Assembly: GCA_965603205.1 (NCBI GenBank)
Contig: CBFDCC010000005.1
Location: 196,318-260,317 of the forward strand
Direction of reading: 5' to 3'
DNA from: Temperatibacter sp965603205
GTDB taxonomy: Bacteria > Pseudomonadota > Alphaproteobacteria > Sphingomonadales > Kordiimonadaceae
Length of the DNA stretch: 64,000 nt
The position numbers were made by a program, and so were the translations under genes. Positions 55,781 through 64,000 of this stretch are shown piece after piece; position 1 is the first letter of the stretch; every line of letters begins with the position of its first letter. Below the pieces are notes generated by a model that worked only from the letters and a program-made list of their open reading frames with translations, made no database searches and was not told where the DNA came from.

Positions 55781-56974
55781 TTATTCCTTAATTTTTTCTA
55801 TCACCTGCGTGAAGATTTTCATTTGACCTCGGGATGTATCTTCCCAAGAAAACCCTTCTGCGTATGTCCGCACCGCCTCTCTATCTGGATAATCTTCTAG
55901 TAAGGCACGTACAGTCTCAGCGATTTCTTCTGCGTCATGGCTTCTAACAAACTTTCCAGATTCCGGCGAAGCATCTGGTCGTCCGACAAATTCTTCAACA
56001 CCACCAACAGCCGTTGCCACAACTGGAGTACCACATGCCATTGCCTCTAATAACACATTGGGCCATCCTTCCCTCTCGGAAAGCAACAATAAAATATCAG
56101 CCGCCGAAAAATATTTTTTCAGCTTATGATGCTCTTTTTGGCCAAGGAACTGAACTCTATTAGTAATCCCCAATATATTAGCCTGATCTTGTAGGTTTTT
56201 CAACTCAGGTCCATCACCAATAATAAGCGCAACAAGGTCAGGAATCTTAGCTGTTACCTCTAATATCAAATCTACACGCTTACGCTCAATCAACAAGCCA
56301 GCAAAGACAACCACCTTTTCCGTTCCTAATCCTAGATTTTTTCTAGTTTCGTTGCGCTCAGACGACTTGAACATTTCCAGATCTATACCATTGCGTAATG
56401 TGGTAATTTTACTACCATCAGCACCCAAATCAATTAGCCCTTGGCGCAAGCTTTCACTCACTGTATTGACATGACTTGCAGCAGTTACTGCCTTTAAAAT
56501 CTGCTGCCTAGGCCTTGTGTAATCAGGAATTTGCGTCACGTCGCTACCGCGTGCTGTCATAACAAATGGTTTATTTAATGCTGTTGCGATCCAACTAGCT
56601 GCAACACCGTCGGGATATAGATAGTGTGCATCAATGATGTCAAAATCAAAGCCGTTTTCTATAAGCTCTTTTGCCATTTTCAACCCTGCCCGATAAAGAG
56701 TATGAGGTGTTAAATTCATACCAACTTTTGGCAATACTAAATACCGAGGGTGATATATATCAACACCGTCCCGCTGCTCATATAGCGGGGCTTTTGCATA
56801 TTGCGCATATGTACCAAAGACTGAATGCGTGAAAGGGAAATATGGTACTGGGGCAATAACTTTTACATCAACATCAGCATCATTTTTTAGATGCCTTAGT
56901 CTATTTTCTACGAACACACCCTTTGTCCGCTCGGCTGCATTTGGAAATAATGTTGAAAACAAGAGGATTTTCAT
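55781..56974 (-). CDS. GT4 family glycosyltransferase
   Basis: 397 residues. N-terminal domain with LFSTLFPNAAERTKGVFVENRL and FDIIDAHYLYPDGVAA; C-terminal GT4 domain with VVFAGLLIERKRVDLIL, VQFLGQKEHHKLKKYFS and the donor-binding EREGWPNVLLEAMACGTPVVA. It should transfer a sugar onto the lipid-linked EPS unit. Lies four bases from PrsT and from the small membrane protein. Confidence 0.92.
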   Translation of the reverse strand: MKILLFSTLFPNAAERTKGVFVENRLRHLKNDADVDVKVIAPVPYFPFTHSVFGTYAQYAKAPLYEQRDGVDIYHPRYLVLPKVGMNLTPHTLYRAGLKMAKELIENGFDFDIIDAHYLYPDGVAASWIATALNKPFVMTARGSDVTQIPDYTRPRQQILKAVTAASHVNTVSESLRQGLIDLGADGSKITTLRNGIDLEMFKSSERNETRKNLGLGTEKVVVFAGLLIERKRVDLILEVTAKIPDLVALIIGDGPELKNLQDQANILGITNRVQFLGQKEHHKLKKYFSAADILLLLSEREGWPNVLLEAMACGTPVVATAVGGVEEFVGRPDASPESGKFVRSHDAEEIAETVRALLEDYPDREAVRTYAEGFSWEDTSRGQMKIFTQVIEKIKE

Positions 56975-56978
56975 ATTC

Positions 56979-59792
56979 TTAACGATATATCTTTAGTTTC
57001 ACACGAGCGTCATCAGCCCCCTTGAAATTAGCATCGAGCATTAAGGCCTTATCAAGTTCTGCAACGAGATCCACTACCTTCCCTTTCGCCAGATAAGCGA
57101 GCGCTAGATGGTAATGATATTCAGCGTTTCCTGGCGCTCTTTTTACCGCACGTTTTAAAACCATTATTGCCTCGCTTGGTTTCTTATGAGCCATCAGCGC
57201 GCGACCATGTGTGTCAATCACATATGGGTCGTTAGTTAGCATTCTATATGCGTATGATGCATGCTTCATACTCTCAGGGTTATTCAGTTCGAGATATATA
57301 TTTGCTAGATTAGCCGATACCATTGGATCATTAATGCCCATCTTAATAATACTTACATATGCATCCGCCGCCTTATCTAGATTGCCATTGCGCCAATAAA
57401 ATTCTGCAATACGCTCCTTAGCTACCTTATCGTCCTCGTGTTCATCTAGCCATTTGTTAAGTATTTGCACAGCATCATCAATCATGTCCACAGCTTCTAA
57501 TGTTGCCGATAAGCCTATAACAATACGCAAATCATTCGGATAGGATTTAGATGCACTGCGATAGGCAATCTCAGCAGCTTTAAAATCATGCTGCAAATAT
57601 AATATATCCCCCATGAGTGCGGGGCTAATCTCAAAAGGCCTATCATCAGATTTCAAGGCTGGTAATAAAGCTTGTAACCTATCTTGCCTACCTGCAAAAA
57701 ATTCTAATTCTGCCCTGTACCAAGACAAGCCCTTTAGCGTCATATTTTTACGAGCAACAAGCGCTGCTACACGATTAAATGCTGTTCTAGCCCCACCATA
57801 AAGTTTAGCCTTTAATAGGGAGCGCCCATACGCCAGATGAGCGTCAGGGTCCTCTTGCCTGTATGCAAGTAAGCGTGCAAACGTATGTGAAGCACGCATC
57901 GCATCTCCGCTCTCAAGAAGAACATGCCCCATTCGCTCTAAAATATCAGGATTTTCTTTAAAACTAACGGCGACACGACGCGCCACATCTATCGCTTCTT
58001 CTAAGTGGCCAGCCCCTAATAATGCTTCTGCTAGATCAGACGACAAAGCTGCTGTTGCGGGCAAATCTCGCTCTGCTTCCCGCAGATAAATAACAGCATC
58101 CTTCACCTCACCAGATTGTTTTAATGCTGAGCCTAACAACGCTTTTGTTCGAGCATCACTAGGGTTTTCATCGTTAACAGCCCTTAAATCCTTAATCGCA
58201 TCCTTAAGGTTGTTTTGGCGCATATACGCAAGAGCCCTATTGCGCTTAGCCGTGTAATAATCTGCCTTTAATCCCAGCGCCAAACTGAATTGTTCAATTG
58301 CCTTATCATTCTTCTTTTCATGCAAATAAACAGTGCCCAAAATATTATATCCAAGCGCCCGTTTCGGGAAATTTTTTATAATGTCCTGTGATGTTTTCCG
58401 GCTATTTTCATACTGTTTTTGACGCATCTGCATAGTAGCAAGAATCGCCTTATCACGAATACTACCTCCAGCCGCGCTTTGGGAGAGAGTATTTAAAGCC
58501 GCCTCTGTTTCACCCGCTGCGTACCAAGCAAATGCAAGTTTACCCTCGATATTGCTAATGGCCTTATTATCACTACCACCGTATTTTAGCGCCTTTTCAT
58601 AATAAACTGTGCCCTGAGTAGTATCACCTAACCCCATGGCAATAGCACCTAATAGACCCAACGCCTCAGGGTCCGTTAATGCCTCGCCCCTAGCCTCAAA
58701 TACATTTAAGGTCTGTCTAGCCGCCGCAAACTTATTCTGCCTAACCTGCGCAGTTGCTAGTACCTGCTTAATCTCATTATTATGCGGCTTATATTTCACC
58801 ACTTTTTTAAGGAACATTTCTGCCTGTGCATAGTAGCCAAGCTCAAATGCAACAAGGCCCTTCACATACGTTGCTGGTAAATAGCTATCAACCAACGCCT
58901 GAACTTCTATGAGAAGAGCATCAGCGTCTTGAAACTTTTTATCTTTTGCGAGTATCACTGCAGTAAGGTATTTAGCCATGTGATTATTAGGCGCTGTAGC
59001 ATATACATAATCTAAATCTACATTAGCTGCTTCTATACCCCCCTGATCAATTTTGATGGCAGCTCGCTCTAATCGCGCCAGTAGGTTACCATCAAAAATT
59101 TCAATAGCCCGAGAAAAGGATAGAATAGCCCTGTCAAAATCACCCCTAAAGCGTTGAACAAGCCCCAGAGAATAATGAGACATAGTTTGGTCACTATCCT
59201 TGATCAAAGCTTCCTTCACTAGGGCCTCTGCTACTTCTAATTTTTGAGCGCGCATAGCAATACGAGACAATCCCAAATAGGCTTTGAAGTCATCTGGATA
59301 TTGCTTCAATGCCTGCCGGTACAAGCCCTCGGCCGCCTTTACATTATTCATGGCAAACTCGGCATCAGCCTCAATAACTAATGCCTCTAGCTTATGTGCA
59401 GGTACCATATCTACGGATTGAATAATTTGTCGGGCTTTAACATATTCACCTTGTAACAAATAGGCTTTAGCAAGATAAGGGACTATGGTTACTTCTGGCG
59501 AGCCCAACTCGCGGGCTCGCAGCAAGGCACCTTCTGCTTTCCTAGGCAGTCCAGCCTCAACATACGATCTACCAAGAAGTAAATATAAAGGAATAGAGGC
59601 CCCGCCATCAGATATTGTTTTTTGTAAAACAGTCAACGCTGATTGAATATCACCACGACCTAAATGTTGTTCAGCTACGGCTAAACTATCTTGTTTTTCA
59701 GTTGCCTGGGCATAACTTTTGACCGAGAAACAACTAATTGCCACTGAAATCGCCACAGACGCGGGGATCACTTTCAAAAAATTGATTTGCAT
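56979..59792 (-). CDS. prsT: PEP-CTERM system TPR protein (PrsT type)
   Basis: 937 residues, close to the family size. About twenty tetratricopeptide repeats follow an N-terminal signal. The family is described as a lipoprotein, but here the only cysteine in the signal (AISC, residue 21) lacks a standard lipobox, and SYA-QA offers a signal peptidase I site. TPR scaffolds of this type accompany exosortase A and are thought to organise the EPS machinery in the periplasm. Confidence 0.88.
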   Translation of the reverse strand: MQINFLKVIPASVAISVAISCFSVKSYAQATEKQDSLAVAEQHLGRGDIQSALTVLQKTISDGGASIPLYLLLGRSYVEAGLPRKAEGALLRARELGSPEVTIVPYLAKAYLLQGEYVKARQIIQSVDMVPAHKLEALVIEADAEFAMNNVKAAEGLYRQALKQYPDDFKAYLGLSRIAMRAQKLEVAEALVKEALIKDSDQTMSHYSLGLVQRFRGDFDRAILSFSRAIEIFDGNLLARLERAAIKIDQGGIEAANVDLDYVYATAPNNHMAKYLTAVILAKDKKFQDADALLIEVQALVDSYLPATYVKGLVAFELGYYAQAEMFLKKVVKYKPHNNEIKQVLATAQVRQNKFAAARQTLNVFEARGEALTDPEALGLLGAIAMGLGDTTQGTVYYEKALKYGGSDNKAISNIEGKLAFAWYAAGETEAALNTLSQSAAGGSIRDKAILATMQMRQKQYENSRKTSQDIIKNFPKRALGYNILGTVYLHEKKNDKAIEQFSLALGLKADYYTAKRNRALAYMRQNNLKDAIKDLRAVNDENPSDARTKALLGSALKQSGEVKDAVIYLREAERDLPATAALSSDLAEALLGAGHLEEAIDVARRVAVSFKENPDILERMGHVLLESGDAMRASHTFARLLAYRQEDPDAHLAYGRSLLKAKLYGGARTAFNRVAALVARKNMTLKGLSWYRAELEFFAGRQDRLQALLPALKSDDRPFEISPALMGDILYLQHDFKAAEIAYRSASKSYPNDLRIVIGLSATLEAVDMIDDAVQILNKWLDEHEDDKVAKERIAEFYWRNGNLDKAADAYVSIIKMGINDPMVSANLANIYLELNNPESMKHASYAYRMLTNDPYVIDTHGRALMAHKKPSEAIMVLKRAVKRAPGNAEYHYHLALAYLAKGKVVDLVAELDKALMLDANFKGADDARVKLKIYR

Positions 59793-59794
59793 GA

Positions 59795-61186
59795 CTAACG
59801 CACCCCTTTTGGGAATAATACGACCCTAACCGTCTGTAAAATTATCAACAAATCGAGAAATAGGGAATAATTTTTAATATAATATAGATCGTACTCTAAT
59901 TTTCTACGCGCGTCTTCAGCAGACGCCCCATAAGGATATTTTAATTGTGCCCACCCTGTAATACCAGGTTTGACATAATGCCGCTCTTTATAAAAAGGTA
60001 TATCCCTCTCAAATTGGTCAACAAAAAATTTACGCTCTGGCCTAGGGCCTACAAAACTCATATCCCCCTTTAACACGTTGAGAACTTGAGGTAATTCATC
60101 AATACGTACTTTACGAATGAAGGAGCCTATTAATGTTGTCCTCGGGTCATTTTCCTGTGCCCACTGGGGTGAATTTTCAGACTCTGCATCTATTTTCATA
60201 CTGCGAAATTTTAACAAGTTAAATTCCTTTCCATGCAGACCAACCCGATCTTGTCGATAAAACACAGGGCCAAAACTTGTTGCTTTTATGAGTAGGGCCG
60301 TAATGAGCATTAACGGTGATGCCACAATGAGCAAGGCAACACTCGTTGCAATATCGGTTAAGCGTTTCAGGGCAAGCTCATAAAATTTACCGCCCTGAAA
60401 ACCATCCGCATATATTATCCATTCTGCATTGAGCGAATTTATCTCAACATAACCCCTGACCTGTTCATAGAAACCCACGACATCCTCAACTGTGACACCC
60501 ACTAATTTGCAAGCTATTAAGTCTTCATACGGTATCGAATCTTTATAATCCTCATCAGAGACAATAACGATAGTTTCAATATTATTATCTAGTACAAATT
60601 CTGAAATATCGCCGATGGATTCATACGCAATTGCCTTGCCAGGCCGCACCTTTTGCCCTGGGAAACCAACGACATCGACCACTTGCAGGCCAAGCTCTTT
60701 TGCTTGCTTAGCAAAAAGCTGTATCTCACTAGACTTTTCCCCGCTACCCAATACTAAAATACGGGTATAAAGGCTGAATTTTGAAAAAATACTCAAAATC
60801 AACAATCGCACTAATGGCAATATAAGTAGAGAATAAACCAAAGCGATTAATAAAACAGAACGCCATATAGTAATATAAGGGAAAAAATACAAAAAACTGG
60901 CGATAGTTATACTGCCGCAGATCAATGCTAAAATTAATCGATATAAATAAATTTTTATATTACGCACCACCTCTGAGTGATACATGCCAAATGATAATGT
61001 TATTAGAAATAATAAAGTGCCATAAACTATATAGGCAAGCAGGTTAGCTGTGACATCGAATAAACTACCAAGCATAATATAGCGCGTATATTCAGCAAGA
61101 CACAAAATAGCACTAAATGCTAGAAGCTCAACTACTGCTAAGGTCAGCTTAATACGCGAAACATAATGTCGGAACAATCTGATCAT
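59795..61186 (-). CDS. Initiating polyprenyl sugar-phosphate transferase (TIGR03013 type)
   Basis: 463 residues. Four N-terminal helices (residues 12-130), a CoA-binding-like Rossmann segment (RILVLGSGEKS) and one further helix (about 275-297). The C-terminal bacterial sugar-transferase domain has FYRQDRVGLHGKEFNLLKFRSM and the catalytic VRIDELPQVLNVLKGDMSFVGPRPE. It attaches the first sugar phosphate to undecaprenyl phosphate. First gene of the EPS run. Confidence 0.93.
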   Translation of the reverse strand: MIRLFRHYVSRIKLTLAVVELLAFSAILCLAEYTRYIMLGSLFDVTANLLAYIVYGTLLFLITLSFGMYHSEVVRNIKIYLYRLILALICGSITIASFLYFFPYITIWRSVLLIALVYSLLILPLVRLLILSIFSKFSLYTRILVLGSGEKSSEIQLFAKQAKELGLQVVDVVGFPGQKVRPGKAIAYESIGDISEFVLDNNIETIVIVSDEDYKDSIPYEDLIACKLVGVTVEDVVGFYEQVRGYVEINSLNAEWIIYADGFQGGKFYELALKRLTDIATSVALLIVASPLMLITALLIKATSFGPVFYRQDRVGLHGKEFNLLKFRSMKIDAESENSPQWAQENDPRTTLIGSFIRKVRIDELPQVLNVLKGDMSFVGPRPERKFFVDQFERDIPFYKERHYVKPGITGWAQLKYPYGASAEDARRKLEYDLYYIKNYSLFLDLLIILQTVRVVLFPKGVR

Positions 61187-61280
61187 CTGTGCTTCACTTG
61201 CCCTTCCTCGCTGTGCTAACTGATTACAATCAGTAAAATCATAACGTCAGATATAATAAGCGCAAGTATCTATTATAGTC

Positions 61281-62261
61281 CTAATCTTGCATAGACGGCA
61301 ATTCTAGCAAACTAAGTGCAGCAGATAAGACCCCGACAGTCATAGCCGAACCTGTCCCCATTCCCGTATCCAGCGATAAATCTAATATCGGTTTTAAACC
61401 AATTTTTGCCATAGCACGACCATGCGCATCATTTAGACTCGACGCTAGAACACAGTGCGCAATAGAGGACGGCTCTATTTTCCATAAAATTACCGCAGCT
61501 ACACTTGCAGACCATCCATCTAAGACAATTGGTAATCTACGGCTACGTGCTGCTATAATAGCACCAATCGCCGCGGCCATTTCACGCCCACCAAAAGGAA
61601 TAAGAACTTCTAAAGGGTCATTTTCATTACTTGTCCGTAATAATTTACTAGCTTGCTCCGCAGCTGCGTGCAGTCCTGCCCCCATAGCAAACTCACTCGT
61701 TTCAATATTAAGAAGTCTGCATAAAATGGCAATTGAGGATGCTTCATTACCAAAGGCAAGATCACCTAGACCTAGAAGGTCACCACCAGCAGCAGTGGCC
61801 TCCATACCAAAAGCGGCAGCCGCCATCACACTTGCTCTATCCCAATCCCCCAGTACGTGTGGCATTTCAAGCGCCATTTCGAGCACACGCAGACCAACAC
61901 CGTTAGGTACACATAATCTATTGACGCTTGATTGGCCTGAGGCCGCTAAGCTCATGAAAGCTTTAAGAGAATCAGGTACCATCCCCTCTTTGTAGCTAGA
62001 GGCTAATACACAGATATGACTTTCCTCGAGTTTAGGCTCAGGATTACCTTGCCACTCAGCTAGCCACACCGCTAATTCAGTTAAGCGACCACCTTGTCCA
62101 CCTAATGGCTTTTTACCCAAATCTTCGCGAACTTTATTACCACTACAAGTATCAGCCTTTGGTAAGGTTTTCAGAAGTGTATACATATCATCAAACGGCG
62201 ACTTGCCATCTGGTGTTAGCTTAATATTTTCATCTGAATTGCCTAAAACTTGGTCGCCCAT
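61281..62261 (-). CDS. CobT homologue, catalytic residues altered
   Basis: 326 residues, related to nicotinate-nucleotide:dimethylbenzimidazole phosphoribosyltransferase. The KKPLGGQGGRL opening, FGGREMAAAIGAIIAARSRRLPIVLDG and the final GTGSAMTVG align well with CobT. By my alignment to Salmonella CobT, catalytic E174 is D167 (GDLAFGNE for GELGMANT), general base E317 is M301 (TGMGTGS for LGEGSGA), and the DHG motif is SSY at 88-90. No other cobalamin gene is in the window. It may have lost or changed activity. Confidence 0.72.
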   Translation of the reverse strand: MGDQVLGNSDENIKLTPDGKSPFDDMYTLLKTLPKADTCSGNKVREDLGKKPLGGQGGRLTELAVWLAEWQGNPEPKLEESHICVLASSYKEGMVPDSLKAFMSLAASGQSSVNRLCVPNGVGLRVLEMALEMPHVLGDWDRASVMAAAAFGMEATAAGGDLLGLGDLAFGNEASSIAILCRLLNIETSEFAMGAGLHAAAEQASKLLRTSNENDPLEVLIPFGGREMAAAIGAIIAARSRRLPIVLDGWSASVAAVILWKIEPSSIAHCVLASSLNDAHGRAMAKIGLKPILDLSLDTGMGTGSAMTVGVLSAALSLLELPSMQD

Positions 62262-62501
62262 TTTGATACCCTTAAACTCTTAACAATCATGTCATTGCAT
62301 AACTAGTTACTGTTTCAGCCATGAACAATCATGCCTAATTTGCTCACACAAATATTAACAGATGACTCTAAATGCAATGTAAAATGCAAAAAAAGGGCAT
62401 AAAATTGCATAATTAGCTATATTATTAGCCACTAGAGACTATTAATATACTGCATTACACACTATATTATATAGAGTAATTATAGATGGAAGCGTTTAAG
62501 T

Positions 62502-64000
62502 ATGGGCGTTATGAGCATAAAATCACCAGCAAAGCGTGCGTTAGTTACGGGCATGGTCCTCGCTGGCAGCATCTTTGTATATGGTCAATATCAGGAAAGA
62601 ATGTCACTACCTGATATATCTGTGCACGAAAATTTACCAGCACCACAATCAACACTCCCACCTCCATCTTCGTTTTTTATGGGATCAGAGCCGCCCGCAA
62701 ATGTCTATGGTATTAGACGCCTAAAAATTATGCGGCCTGTATTGCAGTCATCAGATGGCAGCCCTGCGCTAGACCTTTATCTGACTGGGACTAAAAGTGC
62801 TGAACTTATCCGCCAACCTGTTGAAACACACACTGGAAACTTCCCAACCGTTAGCTTAGGTGAGGCCATTGAAGGGGCGCTCGCCAATGATGAATGGGGT
62901 TTTCAAATTGTTCAAGCCTATATTAACCAGGCATTGGGTGAAGAAGAAAATATTAAGGCCCGCACCAAGGCATTACTGGAGGGTGTAGAGGCCCTTGCTG
63001 GCGAAGTTGATCTTGATACAATCGCCGATGCCGCTAACCAGATTATCGAGGCTGCTGGACGCACCCACTGGTCTGCCTTTATGGCCCCAGTGGTTTTAGA
63101 TGAGAATTTCAAACTATCCGCGGGCGCATCTGGTTGGGACTTTGGACCAAGCAGTTCTAAACCATTTGATGGTTTCACCCGAATAAGTGGTGAGAGTGAC
63201 TTAATCACAGGAAAGAATACTAAAAACACATTCCAACCAGAGGGCAATTCCCTTTTGCGCCAAGGCGTGCGCAACATTGAACAGTTCATTGCAACTGATC
63301 TTAAAAATGGCATGTACCGCGTAGTCGTTTTAACATCTGATTTACCTGATGGTAGTGAGCCTTTATACCCATTTGGTGCGGATATGAAACAAAATGGCGC
63401 GCAAATGAACCTGATAGACACCCGCGCCAGCAACGAATTAGCCCCCGTAATGCGCCTTGCAACCGAAGGGCCTGGCAGATTATCCGATGCTCCTGTTAGT
63501 GGATCATGGAACCAAAATCTGGCACCCGAGACAGGTCATATGCTTGTAACCCGTGCGCGCGTTTCAGATGGCACTTTACGTTTGGATTTTAGAACATTTG
63601 GCGGCCAAAATACATATGTTACAGCTGTTATTATCTATCCAGAACCAGATAGTACACTTGTAGACGAAATCAGAGAAATTGTTGCCACGTTAATTGCTGC
63701 GGTAACGCCTGCAGCTGGTAACGACCTTGGGCAGAGCGGTGTTAAAACAGTAGCACAAATTATGCGCGACATCCTACCTATTGTTGATCCCGCTGAGGTT
63801 TTTGCAGATAATGAAAATGGCTTACCAACTCCTGAGGCTGGATTTTCCACACCGAGTGGATCGACAACAATTATCATACCAATTGCAACACTCGATACAC
63901 CCGGTATCGACGACCAAAATGCGGGTTCTGTAACACCCGACCCTGTTACACCTCCTGTTACACCTCCTGTTACACCTCCTGTTACACCTCCTGTTACACC
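62502..64000 (+). CDS. Large exported protein, 3' end beyond the window
   Basis: Open from ATG at 62502 (GGAAG nine bases upstream; ATG at 62511 is an alternative) to the right edge, at least 499 codons. The N-terminus has a basic start and one hydrophobic helix (about residues 12-28) followed by a proline-rich stretch. The middle 400 residues look folded, with helical parts (EGALANDEWGFQIV) and a region about residues 180-380 that resembles no family I know. It ends in a PPVT tandem repeat, as in linkers before a surface-anchoring tail. Next to the XrtA locus, so a PEP-CTERM sorting tail may lie downstream; this cannot be seen here. Confidence 0.8.
   Translation, partial: MGVMSIKSPAKRALVTGMVLAGSIFVYGQYQERMSLPDISVHENLPAPQSTLPPPSSFFMGSEPPANVYGIRRLKIMRPVLQSSDGSPALDLYLTGTKSAELIRQPVETHTGNFPTVSLGEAIEGALANDEWGFQIVQAYINQALGEEENIKARTKALLEGVEALAGEVDLDTIADAANQIIEAAGRTHWSAFMAPVVLDENFKLSAGASGWDFGPSSSKPFDGFTRISGESDLITGKNTKNTFQPEGNSLLRQGVRNIEQFIATDLKNGMYRVVVLTSDLPDGSEPLYPFGADMKQNGAQMNLIDTRASNELAPVMRLATEGPGRLSDAPVSGSWNQNLAPETGHMLVTRARVSDGTLRLDFRTFGGQNTYVTAVIIYPEPDSTLVDEIREIVATLIAAVTPAAGNDLGQSGVKTVAQIMRDILPIVDPAEVFADNENGLPTPEAGFSTPSGSTTIIIPIATLDTPGIDDQNAGSVTPDPVTPPVTPPVTPPVTPPVT
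63942..64000 (+). repeat. 12-base tandem repeat encoding Pro-Pro-Val-Thr
   Basis: CCTCCTGTTACA repeats at least four times in frame and continues out of the window. Each unit is identical in sequence, not only in protein, pointing to recent slippage expansion. Confidence 0.95.

Noticed and set aside
56979..59792. PrsT as a lipoprotein
   Set aside because: The cysteine in the signal region lacks a standard lipobox and a signal peptidase I site is equally likely, so lipidation is not claimed.
62395..62410. Sigma-54-like GGGCAT with TTGCAT upstream of the 62502 gene
   Set aside because: The spacing between the GG and GC pairs is nine bases rather than ten, and the first element differs from the consensus; PrsK/PrsR genes are not in the window to support it.
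62918..63433. 171-codon minus-strand frame within the large exported protein gene
   Set aside because: The plus-strand frame is continuous from a signal helix to the repeat with no break, so this is a shadow.
1..64000. CRISPR arrays, tRNA or rRNA genes, insertion sequences or prophage
   Set aside because: No spaced direct repeats, cloverleaf-like sequence, transposase, integrase or phage structural genes were seen; the only tandem repeat is the coding PPVT repeat.

Overview
The window reads as a chromosomal segment of a fairly AT-rich Gram-negative alphaproteobacterium. The evidence is gene order typical of that class: DUF2066-perM-hdaA-ppk-ppx divergent from purM-purN; pepA-holC; lptD-surA-pdxA-rsmA with gmk facing it; fabD-fabG-acpP-fabF-mltG-yicC; and rpsF-rpsR-rplI. 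HdaA, DNA polymerase III chi, LPS transport and a class II DAHP synthase fit the same picture. Genus cannot be fixed from sequence alone; a marine lineage near the Kordiimonadales/Emcibacterales is a guess.

Layout. 1-6.3 kb: polyphosphate metabolism (ppx is cut by the left edge, ppk complete), replication control (hdaA), a PerM-type membrane protein and a DUF2066 protein, all on the minus strand. 6.5-15.5 kb: purine synthesis (purM, purN), ndk, an ABC-F ATPase, an exported S9 peptidase, holC and pepA. 15.7-21.8 kb: outer-membrane biogenesis (lptD, surA), pdxA, rsmA, gmk. 22-24.7 kb: a DUF547 protein and a RimB-RimK fusion, apparently inserted between gmk and yicC. 24.8-30.4 kb: yicC, mltG and the fatty-acid genes. 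30.5-37.6 kb: an FMN-dependent lactate-type dehydrogenase, a DUF5694-like exported protein, three ribosomal protein genes, a DMT transporter, DAHP synthase and a phosphoglycolate phosphatase-like HAD protein.

37.6-40.7 kb is a compact four-gene operon: an exported Tat-signal protein rich in Asp, Asn and Cys, a PqqD-like protein, an HprK-related kinase and a nucleotidyltransferase (HPr-rel-A type). It looks like a poorly described protein-modification module with its candidate substrate as first gene. phoR-phoB follows (40.9-42.8 kb).

42.8-61.2 kb is a long minus-strand exosortase A (XrtA/PEP-CTERM) exopolysaccharide locus. In transcription order it holds an initiating sugar transferase, the TPR protein PrsT, a GT4 glycosyltransferase, a 49-residue membrane protein, a Wza-like export lipoprotein, a chain-length determinant, a tyrosine autokinase, an outer-membrane protein, an ATPase, a polysaccharide deacetylase, a FemAB-like protein, a second glycosyltransferase, XrtA and an AsnB-like amidotransferase. 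Together these should build, polymerise, modify and export a polysaccharide and sort PEP-CTERM proteins. No PEP-CTERM cargo is visible inside the window. The best place to look is the exported protein that begins at 62502 and runs off the right edge in a PPVT repeat. Between it and the locus lies a CobT homologue that has lost both catalytic glutamates by my alignment.

No tRNA, rRNA, CRISPR array, insertion sequence, prophage or integrase was seen. No gene-free stretch exceeds about 300 bases; the largest gaps (about 190-240 bases before lptD, after rimBK, before rpsF, around the DMT transporter, before phoR, before the Wza-like gene and before 62502) hold only promoters, terminators or AT-rich DNA.
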